46,296 nucleotides of DNA, from the NCBI GenBank assembly GCA_017651645.1, contig JAGCCO010000015.1:1-46296 (forward strand), read 5' to 3'. The translations under genes were made by a program, and so were the position numbers. Every line of letters begins with the position of its first letter. The stretch's first letter is position 1. Origin of the DNA: Bacteroidales bacterium (GTDB taxonomy: Bacteria > Bacteroidota > Bacteroidia > Bacteroidales > F082). The notes beneath the pieces are model-generated. The model made no database searches. It was given only the letters and a program-made list of their open reading frames with translations, and had not been told where the DNA came from. Positions 10,401 through 16,002 of this stretch are shown one piece after another.

Positions 10401-10581
10401 GATCCGCTACTACGGTAGCATGAAGCCAAAGTTCCAGAAATACTACGAGGAAGACATCGACGAGTGCTTCAGCCTACTCAAACATTTCAGCGGCGTAGCC
10501 AAGAAGTATGAGCGAACTGAGCTGGCACAGCTGATTTCCGACAGGATGATGCAATACCTAAGTATGTATTCTGAGGAATAA
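7480..10581 (+). CDS. DUF2723 (TMEM260-like) polytopic membrane protein, putative glycosyltransferase
   Basis: 1033 residues from the ATG at 7480; the frame is open further upstream to 7222, but that overlaps the tRNA and the promoter. The N-terminal half is a multi-pass membrane region (about ten hydrophobic segments to residue 610). It carries the family signature LEPTVSWWDCGEYI near residue 23 and HPPGAPLFQM soon after, with the acidic residue in the first periplasmic loop expected of GT-C enzymes. A soluble C-terminal half follows. The eukaryotic homologue TMEM260 is a protein O-mannosyltransferase. In Bacteroidota the exact substrate is not something I can assign; protein O-glycosylation of exported proteins is the reasonable inference. 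It is a single-gene unit with a promoter before it and a terminator after it. Confidence 0.85.
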   Translation: MTFKRLNNITGWLAGLIATVVYFLTLEPTVSWWDCGEYISTAYKLQVGHPPGAPLFQMIGRFFSLFAGGDVTKVAMMVNVMSAICSGLTIVFLFWTITMLARKVWMKEGEDAPWVNKIGVLLAGFVGAVAYTFTESFWFNAVEGEVYAMSSFFTAVTFWAILKWEQVADDPKSNRWIIFIAFLIGLSIGVHLLNLLCIPAFVYVVYFKKWQKTSFWGFVLAGVVSVALLWFINMFLVPQVINLAGKMELFFVNTLGAPFNLGSIVFFAIIIGLIIWGLWYTSKHGKVIWNTAILSFMFILIGYASFFMLIIRANTNTPINENEPKEALSMLAYINRDQYGSWPLLYGPYYNAPVSDLKDGTPIYVKDKEQGRYVITDDNKRSLPDYPREMKTLFPRMWSTQRGSHSEMYDSYRKNENGVITGTPVRVRNYRGESVMVNKPTFGQNLKFFIDYQCNWMYWRYFMWNFVGRQNDIESQGELNHGNWLSGISFIDNARLGDQDNIPACLQNPGRTTYYFLPLILGLIGLFWLLYHDPKQSWIIFLLFFLTGLAIIIYLNQTPQQPRERDYSYAGSFYAFAIWIGYGVIAIIDGINKLTKKHSMITTVAVGLACFLAVPCVLASNGWEEHNRSGKTSARDWARNYLAQLPPNSVIFTRGDNDTFPLWYVQEVEGFRTDVRVCNYMLSGGYWYVHQMGRKVYESERMPLTLTPKEYDNGINESVIVEEEDFFKGKRVELKQVIDFLHNPKAVKRYPGGTYNYVPCRSVKLTVDKEACLRNGIVPESMKDQIVDEIAWDIKGDYLYKNSIMLLDFMATNNWERPVYFTSFSDMSKVLGIDKYLHMEGLAYRFIPVEAEDYYKGVGGVYRDGSFDLLVTKANEGLTQWGSLNQEGVVPDRESVRNTAYAQQAYSRLAQALVNHDQFDSAVIVMDKYQEFFPNDKFPADIRTYQFPEIYYVCGDTVKGDDYLMKLVDNYSDKIRYYGSMKPKFQKYYEEDIDECFSLLKHFSGVAKKYERTELAQLISDRMMQYLSMYSEE

Positions 10582-10601
10582 AGAATAATCCTCCTTAAAG
10601 C

Positions 10602-10640
10602 AACGCTGCCGCCGAGAACACTCTCAGCGGCAGCGTTTTT
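10602..10640 (+). terminator. Terminator after the DUF2723 gene
   Basis: An 11-bp perfect stem (AACGCTGCCGC at 10602-10612 with GCGGCAGCGTT at 10627-10637) is followed by T 10636-10640, 20 bases after the stop codon. It lies between two convergent genes. Confidence 0.88.
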
Positions 10641-10659
10641 GTATCTTTGTCCCTCAAAC

Positions 10660-11514
10660 TTAAGGCAAACTATTCACCGTAATTTCAGGCATCAAAAGAA
10701 TACGTTCAGGCTGGATTATGTTACTCGAATTCTGAGGGACATCCTTGGTCCACAAAGTTTCTCCATTCAAGTCCTTCACCACAACGGTGAAACCTTGAGA
10801 ACAAGCTAAAGGTCGAAGGACAAAGTACGCTCTCACAGGATTATTGCTAAGCGTATAGCCCTCAGGGCCACAGTCAAGAATAACAGAATTGGAACGATTA
10901 TGAGAATCCGACTCTCCCATAAGGTTGTTCCAATCGTTTTGTCCGATCGCTTCAAAATTCAGCGTGAATTCGCCCGACAACCTATTTTTAAAAAAAGCAT
11001 CTATAAATTCAATACTGCCAATGGTGGCGTTACCCTTCATAGGGATAGCCAACAAGCCAAATAAGCCTCGGAACTGAAAATCCATGGACCCATCGTTAAT
11101 CGAACATGCCATTACATAGGTGTCAGTAGGGATACCATTTGGAACAAACTGCTGCGTGGATGACGCTTTCATGTTCCCATCGCCGCTGGCCATGGATGCT
11201 GGATAAAAAGCAAAATAGGTTTCAGCCTGAGCGATATTGCCGCTAAAGCTAGCCACTTTCACACCTTCATCATTAGTAGTGAAGACAGCGGTATCAATCA
11301 TAGTTTGGGAATCATCCATAGCGTACAGCATAATGGCATCGCCACTATTCCAACGAAGGTCTAAGTTAGAGTCAAGATAGGTCTTGGCATCGTAGGTGGG
11401 CGAGGTCATGGTAGCGCGGAAAGTCATGACGGCACTTTCCTCATTCTTCTTGCACGACACAACGGCAAGCATTACAAGGGCACAAAGCCCAATCATTCTT
11501 ACATTTTTCTTCAT
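10660..11514 (-). CDS. Fimbrillin-like (Mfa-like) lipoprotein
   Basis: 284 residues from the ATG at 11514. A type II signal peptide ends in AVVSC (lipidated Cys21), so the product is an outer-membrane or surface lipoprotein. The start of the mature chain, with a F-A sandwich strand, KTYLD and LRWNSGDAIMLYA, is the typical opening of Bacteroidales fimbrillin_A/Mfa-like proteins. These are beta-sandwich proteins of fimbriae and surface adhesins. An extended in-frame start at 11544 would place ten residues before the signal peptide and is less likely. It is 29 bases downstream of a 61-residue gene, which suggests co-transcription. It could be a fimbrial tip or anchor component or a stand-alone surface lipoprotein; no other fimbrial genes are in the window. 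Confidence 0.75.
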   Translation of the reverse strand: MKKNVRMIGLCALVMLAVVSCKKNEESAVMTFRATMTSPTYDAKTYLDSNLDLRWNSGDAIMLYAMDDSQTMIDTAVFTTNDEGVKVASFSGNIAQAETYFAFYPASMASGDGNMKASSTQQFVPNGIPTDTYVMACSINDGSMDFQFRGLFGLLAIPMKGNATIGSIEFIDAFFKNRLSGEFTLNFEAIGQNDWNNLMGESDSHNRSNSVILDCGPEGYTLSNNPVRAYFVLRPLACSQGFTVVVKDLNGETLWTKDVPQNSSNIIQPERILLMPEITVNSLP

Positions 11515-11543
11515 ATTTGTACTGAGTGTTAGTGGATTAAACA

Positions 11544-11729
11544 TTAATCTCCCCAGGTACCATTATCGGTTTGAAAATGGACACCTTCTGTGGAACCAGA
11601 AATACCTCCTTGAGGTGGTTCATTACCACCACCAGAGGCACACAACACACCTTGTGATTCAATCTCTACGACATCCGCCATAGGCGCTTCGTAGACTTGC
11701 CCTTTCGGGCCGTAGTTTATTCTTTTCAT
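11544..11729 (-). CDS. Small Cys/Gly-containing Bacteroidales protein, function unknown
   Basis: This 61-residue protein begins MKRINYGPKGQVYEAP. It has an APMADVVEIESQGVLCASGGG centre and a Gly/Ser/Thr-rich, Trp-containing tail ending in GD. I recognise the pattern, a Y-x-AP-x-A opening, an acidic beta-like stretch, then LCASGG, as one common to short proteins encoded beside fimbrillin-like genes in Bacteroidales, but I know no function. There is no signal peptide and no transmembrane segment. It precedes the fimbrillin-like lipoprotein by 29 bases. The conserved ASGG resembles a processing or export-leader site, which is speculative. Confidence 0.7.
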   Translation of the reverse strand: MKRINYGPKGQVYEAPMADVVEIESQGVLCASGGGNEPPQGGISGSTEGVHFQTDNGTWGD

Positions 11730-11798
11730 GTGATTTAATTTGATTAATAATTTGTATTTATGTTAATAAACTCGTATTCAATCTCTTTCTTTGCCTTG

Positions 11799-11806
11799 CA
11801 AAGATA
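11799..11806 (-). promoter_or_regulatory. Putative -7 box before the 61-aa gene
   Basis: TATCTTTG on the minus strand, 70 bases before the ATG at 11729, fits TAnnTTTG. No good -33 TTTG is visible upstream. Confidence 0.45.
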
Positions 11807-11856
11807 GAAATTATAAATACATTAACTATAAAAAGTGTAAAAAAATGCTTTTTTGT

Positions 11857-12765
11857 CTATCCTTCTAACATCTTTCCCCGATGGACAAAGCTCCAAACAA
11901 TCATCCCAATGCCGATGAGGACAAAGGGAACGCTAAGCCATTGCCCCATGTCGAAGGTCATGTTTTTCTCGAATTCCACTTGGACGTTCTTCAGGAACTC
12001 GATAAGGATGCGTGAGCCAAAGATGATGACAAGGAAGGTGCCGAACATCAGACCAGGTTGCTTGTTACCGAGGTCGCGCTTGTAGTACATCCACAATAAA
12101 ATACCCATGGCCACAAGGCAGAAGAAAGCCTCATAGAGGCCCGTCGGATGGCATGGCAACCATTCGGATGGCGGACAAGGCGCATCCCAGGCCATGCACG
12201 CCGTGTAGTTGTCGACGGTGCCGCAGAATTGCTCCGCACCGCGCAGGAAGACAAAGCCCCAAGGCAGCGAAGTGGGCGTGCCGTAAATCTCGTGGTTCAT
12301 CACATTGCCCACGCGAATCAAAGCTCCGACGAGGCACACGGCCACCACGATACGGTCGAGAATCCAGATGTAGTTGATGCGTTGTTTCTCGTCCTTCTTT
12401 TTCGGGGATTTATTGTAACTCCGCACATAAAGCCATAAGCCAATCAAAATACCGATGGCGCCACCGTGACTGGCGAGGCCGCCTTCCCAAACGGCCAGCA
12501 TCTTCAAGGGATTGGAGAGGTAATAATCCGGCTCATAGAACAGGCAATGCCCAAGACGTGCACCCACAATAGTAAAGATAAGCATGTAAATCAGCAACTT
12601 ATCCAGCGAATCTTCCGTCATCTTTTCTCGCCTATAGATGTGGCGCATGATGAAATAACCGATGAGAAAGCCCACGGCCCACAGCAAGCCATACCAACGG
12701 ACATGAACACTTCCTATGGAAAACAATACGGGGTCGACGTTCCAGGTGATGTAGTTTAGAATCAT
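11857..12765 (-). CDS. lgt: Prolipoprotein diacylglyceryl transferase Lgt
   Basis: Lgt transfers diacylglycerol from phosphatidylglycerol to the lipobox Cys of prolipoproteins in the inner membrane, the first step of lipoprotein maturation. The 302-residue protein has about seven membrane segments. Visible motifs are VRWYGLLWAVGF, GARLGHCLFYEPDYY, WEGGLASHGGAIG (with the catalytic-region His) and IRVGNVMNHEIYG, the family signature. A periplasmic Cys-containing insert (FCGTVDNYTACMAWDAPCPPSEW) precedes HPTGLYEAF, which also occurs in other Bacteroidota Lgt. It is divergent from the ECF sigma gene and upstream of two further genes on its strand. Its lipoprotein products would include those at 10660 and 16003. 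Confidence 0.96.
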   Translation of the reverse strand: MILNYITWNVDPVLFSIGSVHVRWYGLLWAVGFLIGYFIMRHIYRREKMTEDSLDKLLIYMLIFTIVGARLGHCLFYEPDYYLSNPLKMLAVWEGGLASHGGAIGILIGLWLYVRSYNKSPKKKDEKQRINYIWILDRIVVAVCLVGALIRVGNVMNHEIYGTPTSLPWGFVFLRGAEQFCGTVDNYTACMAWDAPCPPSEWLPCHPTGLYEAFFCLVAMGILLWMYYKRDLGNKQPGLMFGTFLVIIFGSRILIEFLKNVQVEFEKNMTFDMGQWLSVPFVLIGIGMIVWSFVHRGKMLEG

Positions 12766-12781
12766 GGTTTTGTAATTTGGC

Positions 12782-12789
12782 GCAAAAGT
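12782..12789 (-). promoter_or_regulatory. lgt: Putative -7 box of lgt
   Basis: TACTTTTG on the minus strand, 17 bases before the lgt ATG, fits TAnnTTTG; no clear -33 element. Confidence 0.45.
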
Positions 12790-12834
12790 AAGGATATTTG
12801 TTGAATTGTTTGTTGTTTAATCGTTTAATTGTTG

Positions 12835-12931
12835 ACTATGGCTTATGGCCTATGACTATGGCAGCTTTTCTTCATGGTTAGAAGTTTTCAATAATTTGAA
12901 GCTGCCATGGTCATGAGCCATGGGCCATAGT
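12835..12931. repeat. 33-bp imperfect inverted repeat in the lgt/sigma divergent region
   Basis: The arms 12835-12867 and 12899-12931 match at 28 of 33 positions around a 31-base loop. Four of the five differences would be G-U pairs in a plus-strand RNA. Each arm is built from ATGGC/TATGAC-like units and ends in GGCAGCTT. It lies upstream of the ECF promoter, so it would not be in the sigma mRNA made from that promoter. Confidence 0.7.
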
Positions 12932-12954
12932 TGAAAAAAAATAATCACCATAGT

Positions 12955-12984
12955 GTAACTTTTTTCACTTTTCTCCGTATTACG
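12955..12984 (+). promoter_or_regulatory. ECF-type promoter of the sigma/anti-sigma operon
   Basis: GTAACTTTTTT, four bases CACT, then TTTCTCCGTATTACG. A GTAAC -35 and a CGTA -10 separated by about 16 bases have the form of ECF promoters in Bacteroidota. The same sequence except for the four central bases lies on the minus strand at 15968-15997. The ATG at 12995 follows within about 10 bases, so the leader must be very short. Confidence 0.75.
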
Positions 12985-12994
12985 AATACTAAAG

Positions 12995-13495
12995 ATGGAC
13001 AGACATCAGTACAACCAGTGCGTGGAGCTTTATGCCGACCGGCTTTTCCGCTTCGCGTTCTCGAGCCTCCGCAACCGTGAGCAGGCCGAGGACGTGGTGC
13101 AGGAGAGCTTTGCCCGCGTTTGGGAAAAGGTCAAGACGGTGGACTTCGCCAAAGCCAAATCCTATCTCTTCACCACCGCCCACCACGCCATGATTGACGA
13201 AGTCAGGCAGCGACAACACTTTGCGAGCATCGAAGACCTCGCCCCGACCAAAGAACTAAGCACCCAAAGTCCCTACCCCGATGTCAACGATATCCTGCAC
13301 AAGGCCTTGTCCACTTTGCCTGAAGCACAACGCAATGCCTTGTTGCTGCGCGATTACGAAGGCTACAGCTACCAGGAGATCGGTGACATCACAGGGATGA
13401 CCGAGGCCCAGGTCAAGGTCAATATCTTCCGCGCCCGCACCGCACTCAAAAACAAACTGAAAAGCATCGACAACCTTATCGACATAGCGCCATGA
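12995..13495 (+). CDS. ECF RNA polymerase sigma factor
   Basis: 166 residues, sigma-70 family, extracytoplasmic-function type. Region 2 spans about 8-75, with RLFRFAFSSLRNREQAEDVVQ, RVWEK and then FTTAHHAMIDEVR. Region 4 is about 108-160, with LPEAQRNALLLRDYEGYSYQ and a helix-turn-helix ending EAQVKVNIFRARTALK. Region 3 is absent, as in ECF factors. The gene overlaps the next by 4 bases (ATGA), a typical sigma/anti-sigma coupling. Its promoter (12955-12984) closely matches the one before the outer-membrane protein gene at 15849, so autoregulation and control of that gene are likely. The signal sensed is unknown; an envelope cue is the natural inference. Confidence 0.93.
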   Translation: MDRHQYNQCVELYADRLFRFAFSSLRNREQAEDVVQESFARVWEKVKTVDFAKAKSYLFTTAHHAMIDEVRQRQHFASIEDLAPTKELSTQSPYPDVNDILHKALSTLPEAQRNALLLRDYEGYSYQEIGDITGMTEAQVKVNIFRARTALKNKLKSIDNLIDIAP

Positions 13496-14313
13496 AAACG
13501 ATTATCACTACCGACAACTACGAGGCTTACCTCCTGGATTACATGGATGGTAACCTCAGCCCCGACGAGGCGGAGCAGCTGAAAGCCTTCGTCGCGGCCC
13601 AAGGTATGGACTGGGACGAGCTCACCGAGGAGTTGCCCCATCTCGAAGTGCCTCAGATTGCCTACGAAGGCAAGGAAAGTTTGAAAAAGAAAAGTGCCAT
13701 CGTGCCGCTTTATGTCAAGATCGCCTCGGCGGCCGCCGCTGCCGGTCTGCTGCTCACCGTCACCTTGTGGCCCGAAAGGTCGATGCCAAAAACGGAACCC
13801 ATTGCCGAGTTGAAGCCCATCCTTCCGCAAAGGCTCATCACCACGAACGAAGCCACGGCTTTGCCACCAAGGACAATCCGTTTCGTTCAGCCACAAATTA
13901 TTAAGGTAAAGAAAGAAAAAACTGTCGTTCCAGAAAGGGTTGAAGCACCGCTTGTGGCCCAACTGGAGCCTCAAAAAGCGCAAACCTTACCGACTCTGTC
14001 CACCTTCGAAGAAACCGATTTGGACCTTCTGGCCTATCGCATGAATGCCGACCTCGCCTTTGCACCAATTGGCGAATACGGTTTTGAGGATTATGAAGAT
14101 GACGCGCGCAACCTTTCACTCATCGGCAGGAGCATTTACCGTCTTACCGACGGTCGCCACGACAGTTTCTCGAGCATCATCCTTTCAGGACTGCATACCG
14201 CAAAGGAAGAAGTCAACTTGGCTGCCACCGACTTGGCCTTGAACGCTTACTACCGTGCCGATGAACGCATTGAGGAAGCAAAGGAACGATGGCAGGAAAA
14301 AGCCGGAGAATAA
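13492..14313 (+). CDS. Putative membrane anti-sigma factor
   Basis: 273 residues starting inside the sigma gene's stop (ATGA overlap). The cytoplasmic N-terminal segment (about 1-65, with NYEAYLLDYMDGNLSPDEAEQ) resembles the sigma-binding part of anti-sigma factors in this phylum. One transmembrane helix is at about 70-90 (Ala/Leu-rich, following VPLYVKIA). The remaining 180 residues would be periplasmic and have no recognised domain; they are rich in Pro, Glu and Arg and end in a helical NAYYRADERIEEAKERWQEK. There is no zinc-binding HxxxCxxC motif. Role inferred from gene coupling and topology: it would hold the sigma factor inactive until an envelope signal. Confidence 0.75.
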   Translation: MKTIITTDNYEAYLLDYMDGNLSPDEAEQLKAFVAAQGMDWDELTEELPHLEVPQIAYEGKESLKKKSAIVPLYVKIASAAAAAGLLLTVTLWPERSMPKTEPIAELKPILPQRLITTNEATALPPRTIRFVQPQIIKVKKEKTVVPERVEAPLVAQLEPQKAQTLPTLSTFEETDLDLLAYRMNADLAFAPIGEYGFEDYEDDARNLSLIGRSIYRLTDGRHDSFSSIILSGLHTAKEEVNLAATDLALNAYYRADERIEEAKERWQEKAGE

Positions 14314-14342
14314 AAAAATGCCGCTCGAAAGCGGCATTTTTT
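14313..14342. terminator. Bidirectional terminator
   Basis: A GCCGC/GCGGC stem with a CGAA loop closed by T-A, flanked by an A6 tract and a T6 tract that can pair with each other. It serves the sigma operon from the left and the convergent outer-membrane protein gene from the right. Confidence 0.88.
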
Positions 14343-14361
14343 ATTCGTTCCTGGACTATCT

Positions 14362-15849
14362 TCAGAAATTGATGCTGAATCCGAAACTCAACGGATGGAC
14401 CTTCGCATTGCTCGTTTCAAAGAGCGGCAGCAGGGCATAGTTGGCGAAGAAGCCTATGTCGTCACCACCCACGCGGATAGAAGCATCTAATTTGAGAAGA
14501 TTCACGCCAGACCCTATCCCACCATAAAATTGCTTATCCGAATTCCCATTATCGTATTTCACACGGTTCCACTGTGCAATACGCAAGCCGCCAGTCACGC
14601 CCGCGTCAATGTACATGTGGCGCGTAGGTCTGACTTCGAACATCAGTGGCATTTGAAGGAACAGTGCCCCATATTTGCTGTTTTTCACGACTTGGTCTGA
14701 TTCAATGGGAACAACCGCATATCCATCAGTTTCAGGGTCGTATCCAATCTTGACATTGTTGTTCCAGCTAAAATTGTTCCAGCCAATGCCTACACCTGTG
14801 AACAGGCCGGCAGTATGTCTTCTATTGAAGGCAATGCCTACATCGGCGATGTTGAAACCAAAATACCAGCTACGCAAGGGGCGGATTTCCAATCCAGTGG
14901 CGCCATCGGGGTTACTATATACATACGTCATAGTCGGGTCAATGAGCATATTCAAGCCAGCCTCGAAACCGTTCCAATGGGCATCGAAAAGGAGGTTTTT
15001 ATGGGTCGGTGGATTGGTCTTACGATGATGGTATGTCGTGACATTGCCCACCTTGTTTACCTTTGCCTCACCAGAGCCCGTCGCGTTGATATGTGATTCA
15101 CCAGCAATTAGTTGTTGTATCTTCAAGTCGCCAGAACCATGGATATCAGCATAAATCATTTTGCATTGCCCCATAAGCGTGACATCACCTGAACCTGACA
15201 TCAGAACACGGATAGTATCATAATCCACATCAAGTTTCAAATCACCCGAACCTGACATAACAAGGTTGAGGTTATCTCCTTTGATCAGGCCTCTTCCTAT
15301 CACATCCCCAGACGAGGACATGATAATCTCGTTAAGTTGAGGAATAGCGACCTCATAGTCACTTGGACCGCCAAGGATTAGAGTGCCGTTTGCCATATAA
15401 GGCTGACGGCGTGTTGCTTTGTCACCACGAGACAAGGAGAAACCGTCTTGGCTTTGTTTGATCCGCACATCGCCCGAGCCTCCAATCACGATAGAGCGAA
15501 CTGGCAAATCATCGTTTTTCACTGATTCATATTCATAGGGATACCCAAATCTTTGTTCAAGACCCTCACTCCATCTCTCCATTTTGTTGCCCCATTCTTC
15601 CATTTCTGCGCCCCACTTCTCCATATCTTCCCCAAAACTCTCCCAATTGACAGAATCATTGAGAAGCTGAAGGTACATACCCAGTTCTTGCATCAGTTCA
15701 GGAAGTTCAGACATATTGGGAGTAATAACTCGGAGGGTATCCGTTTTTTTCGCATCAGCACCTCTTTTCACCACAGTAATCGTGTCTTGTGCCTTCAAAG
15801 TCCCGAAGGCCAGCAGCAACAGTGTTGCTAAAATCAATCTTGTTTTCAT
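14362..15849 (-). CDS. Head-GIN (DUF2807) and beta-barrel outer-membrane protein
   Basis: 495 residues with an N-terminal signal peptide (cleavage near LKAQ, residue 20). A Trp/Glu/Met-rich helical stretch follows (about 80-100, spaced E-x-W-G). Then comes a beta-solenoid-like region (about 120-260) with repeated GSGD motifs (IGGSGDV, MSGSGDL, MSGSGDV, HGSGDL, TGSGEA), the mark of the DUF2807 auto-transporter adhesin head GIN domain. The C-terminal 210 residues alternate hydrophobic and aromatic strands (IGWNNFSWNNNVKIGYD, GALFLQMPLMFEV) and end in Phe, as in small outer-membrane beta-barrels. Its promoter (15968-15997) matches that of the ECF sigma operon encoded opposite, so it is a likely regulon member. 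Exact role unknown; surface adhesin or envelope-stress protein are candidates. Confidence 0.82.
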   Translation of the reverse strand: MKTRLILATLLLLAFGTLKAQDTITVVKRGADAKKTDTLRVITPNMSELPELMQELGMYLQLLNDSVNWESFGEDMEKWGAEMEEWGNKMERWSEGLEQRFGYPYEYESVKNDDLPVRSIVIGGSGDVRIKQSQDGFSLSRGDKATRRQPYMANGTLILGGPSDYEVAIPQLNEIIMSSSGDVIGRGLIKGDNLNLVMSGSGDLKLDVDYDTIRVLMSGSGDVTLMGQCKMIYADIHGSGDLKIQQLIAGESHINATGSGEAKVNKVGNVTTYHHRKTNPPTHKNLLFDAHWNGFEAGLNMLIDPTMTYVYSNPDGATGLEIRPLRSWYFGFNIADVGIAFNRRHTAGLFTGVGIGWNNFSWNNNVKIGYDPETDGYAVVPIESDQVVKNSKYGALFLQMPLMFEVRPTRHMYIDAGVTGGLRIAQWNRVKYDNGNSDKQFYGGIGSGVNLLKLDASIRVGGDDIGFFANYALLPLFETSNAKVHPLSFGFSINF

Positions 15850-15885
15850 TTTATTGATGTTTTAATGTTTGTGTTTCTCTTTTTT

Positions 15886-15961
15886 GACGCGGGACTTCGG
15901 GTCTTCGAGACTTCGGGACTTTTAGACGTCTCGCAGTCCCGTAGTCTCGCATTCTCGCGTC
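15886..15961. repeat. Imperfect palindrome of GGGACT/CGAGAC units in the leader of the head-GIN gene
   Basis: Bounded by GACGCG on the left and CGCGTC on the right. The interior repeats CTTCGGG and CTTCGAG on one arm and AGTCCCG and AGTCTCG on the other, giving a long imperfect hairpin. It falls between the ECF promoter and the start codon, so it would be in the 5' leader of that mRNA. Confidence 0.7.
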
Positions 15962-15967
15962 ATCAAC

Positions 15968-15997
15968 CGTAATACGGAGAAACACTAAAAAAGTTAC
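15968..15997 (-). promoter_or_regulatory. ECF-type promoter of the head-GIN protein gene
   Basis: On the minus strand: GTAACTTTTTT, AGTG, TTTCTCCGTATTACG. This equals 26 of the 30 bases of the plus-strand promoter at 12955-12984, and the four differing central bases (AGTG against CACT) are reverse complements of each other. It directs transcription toward the ATG at 15849, with a leader of roughly 110 bases. Confidence 0.75.
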
Positions 15998-16002
15998 AGC
16001 CC

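Noticed and set aside
10642..10649. TATCTTTG promoter-like box on the plus strand
   Set aside because: It lies between convergent genes with no plus-strand gene downstream, so it is probably chance.
11820..11845. A-run/T-run palindrome (AAAAAA-TGC-TTTTTT) considered as a terminator after lgt
   Set aside because: Only A-T pairs and a three-base loop; too weak to call.
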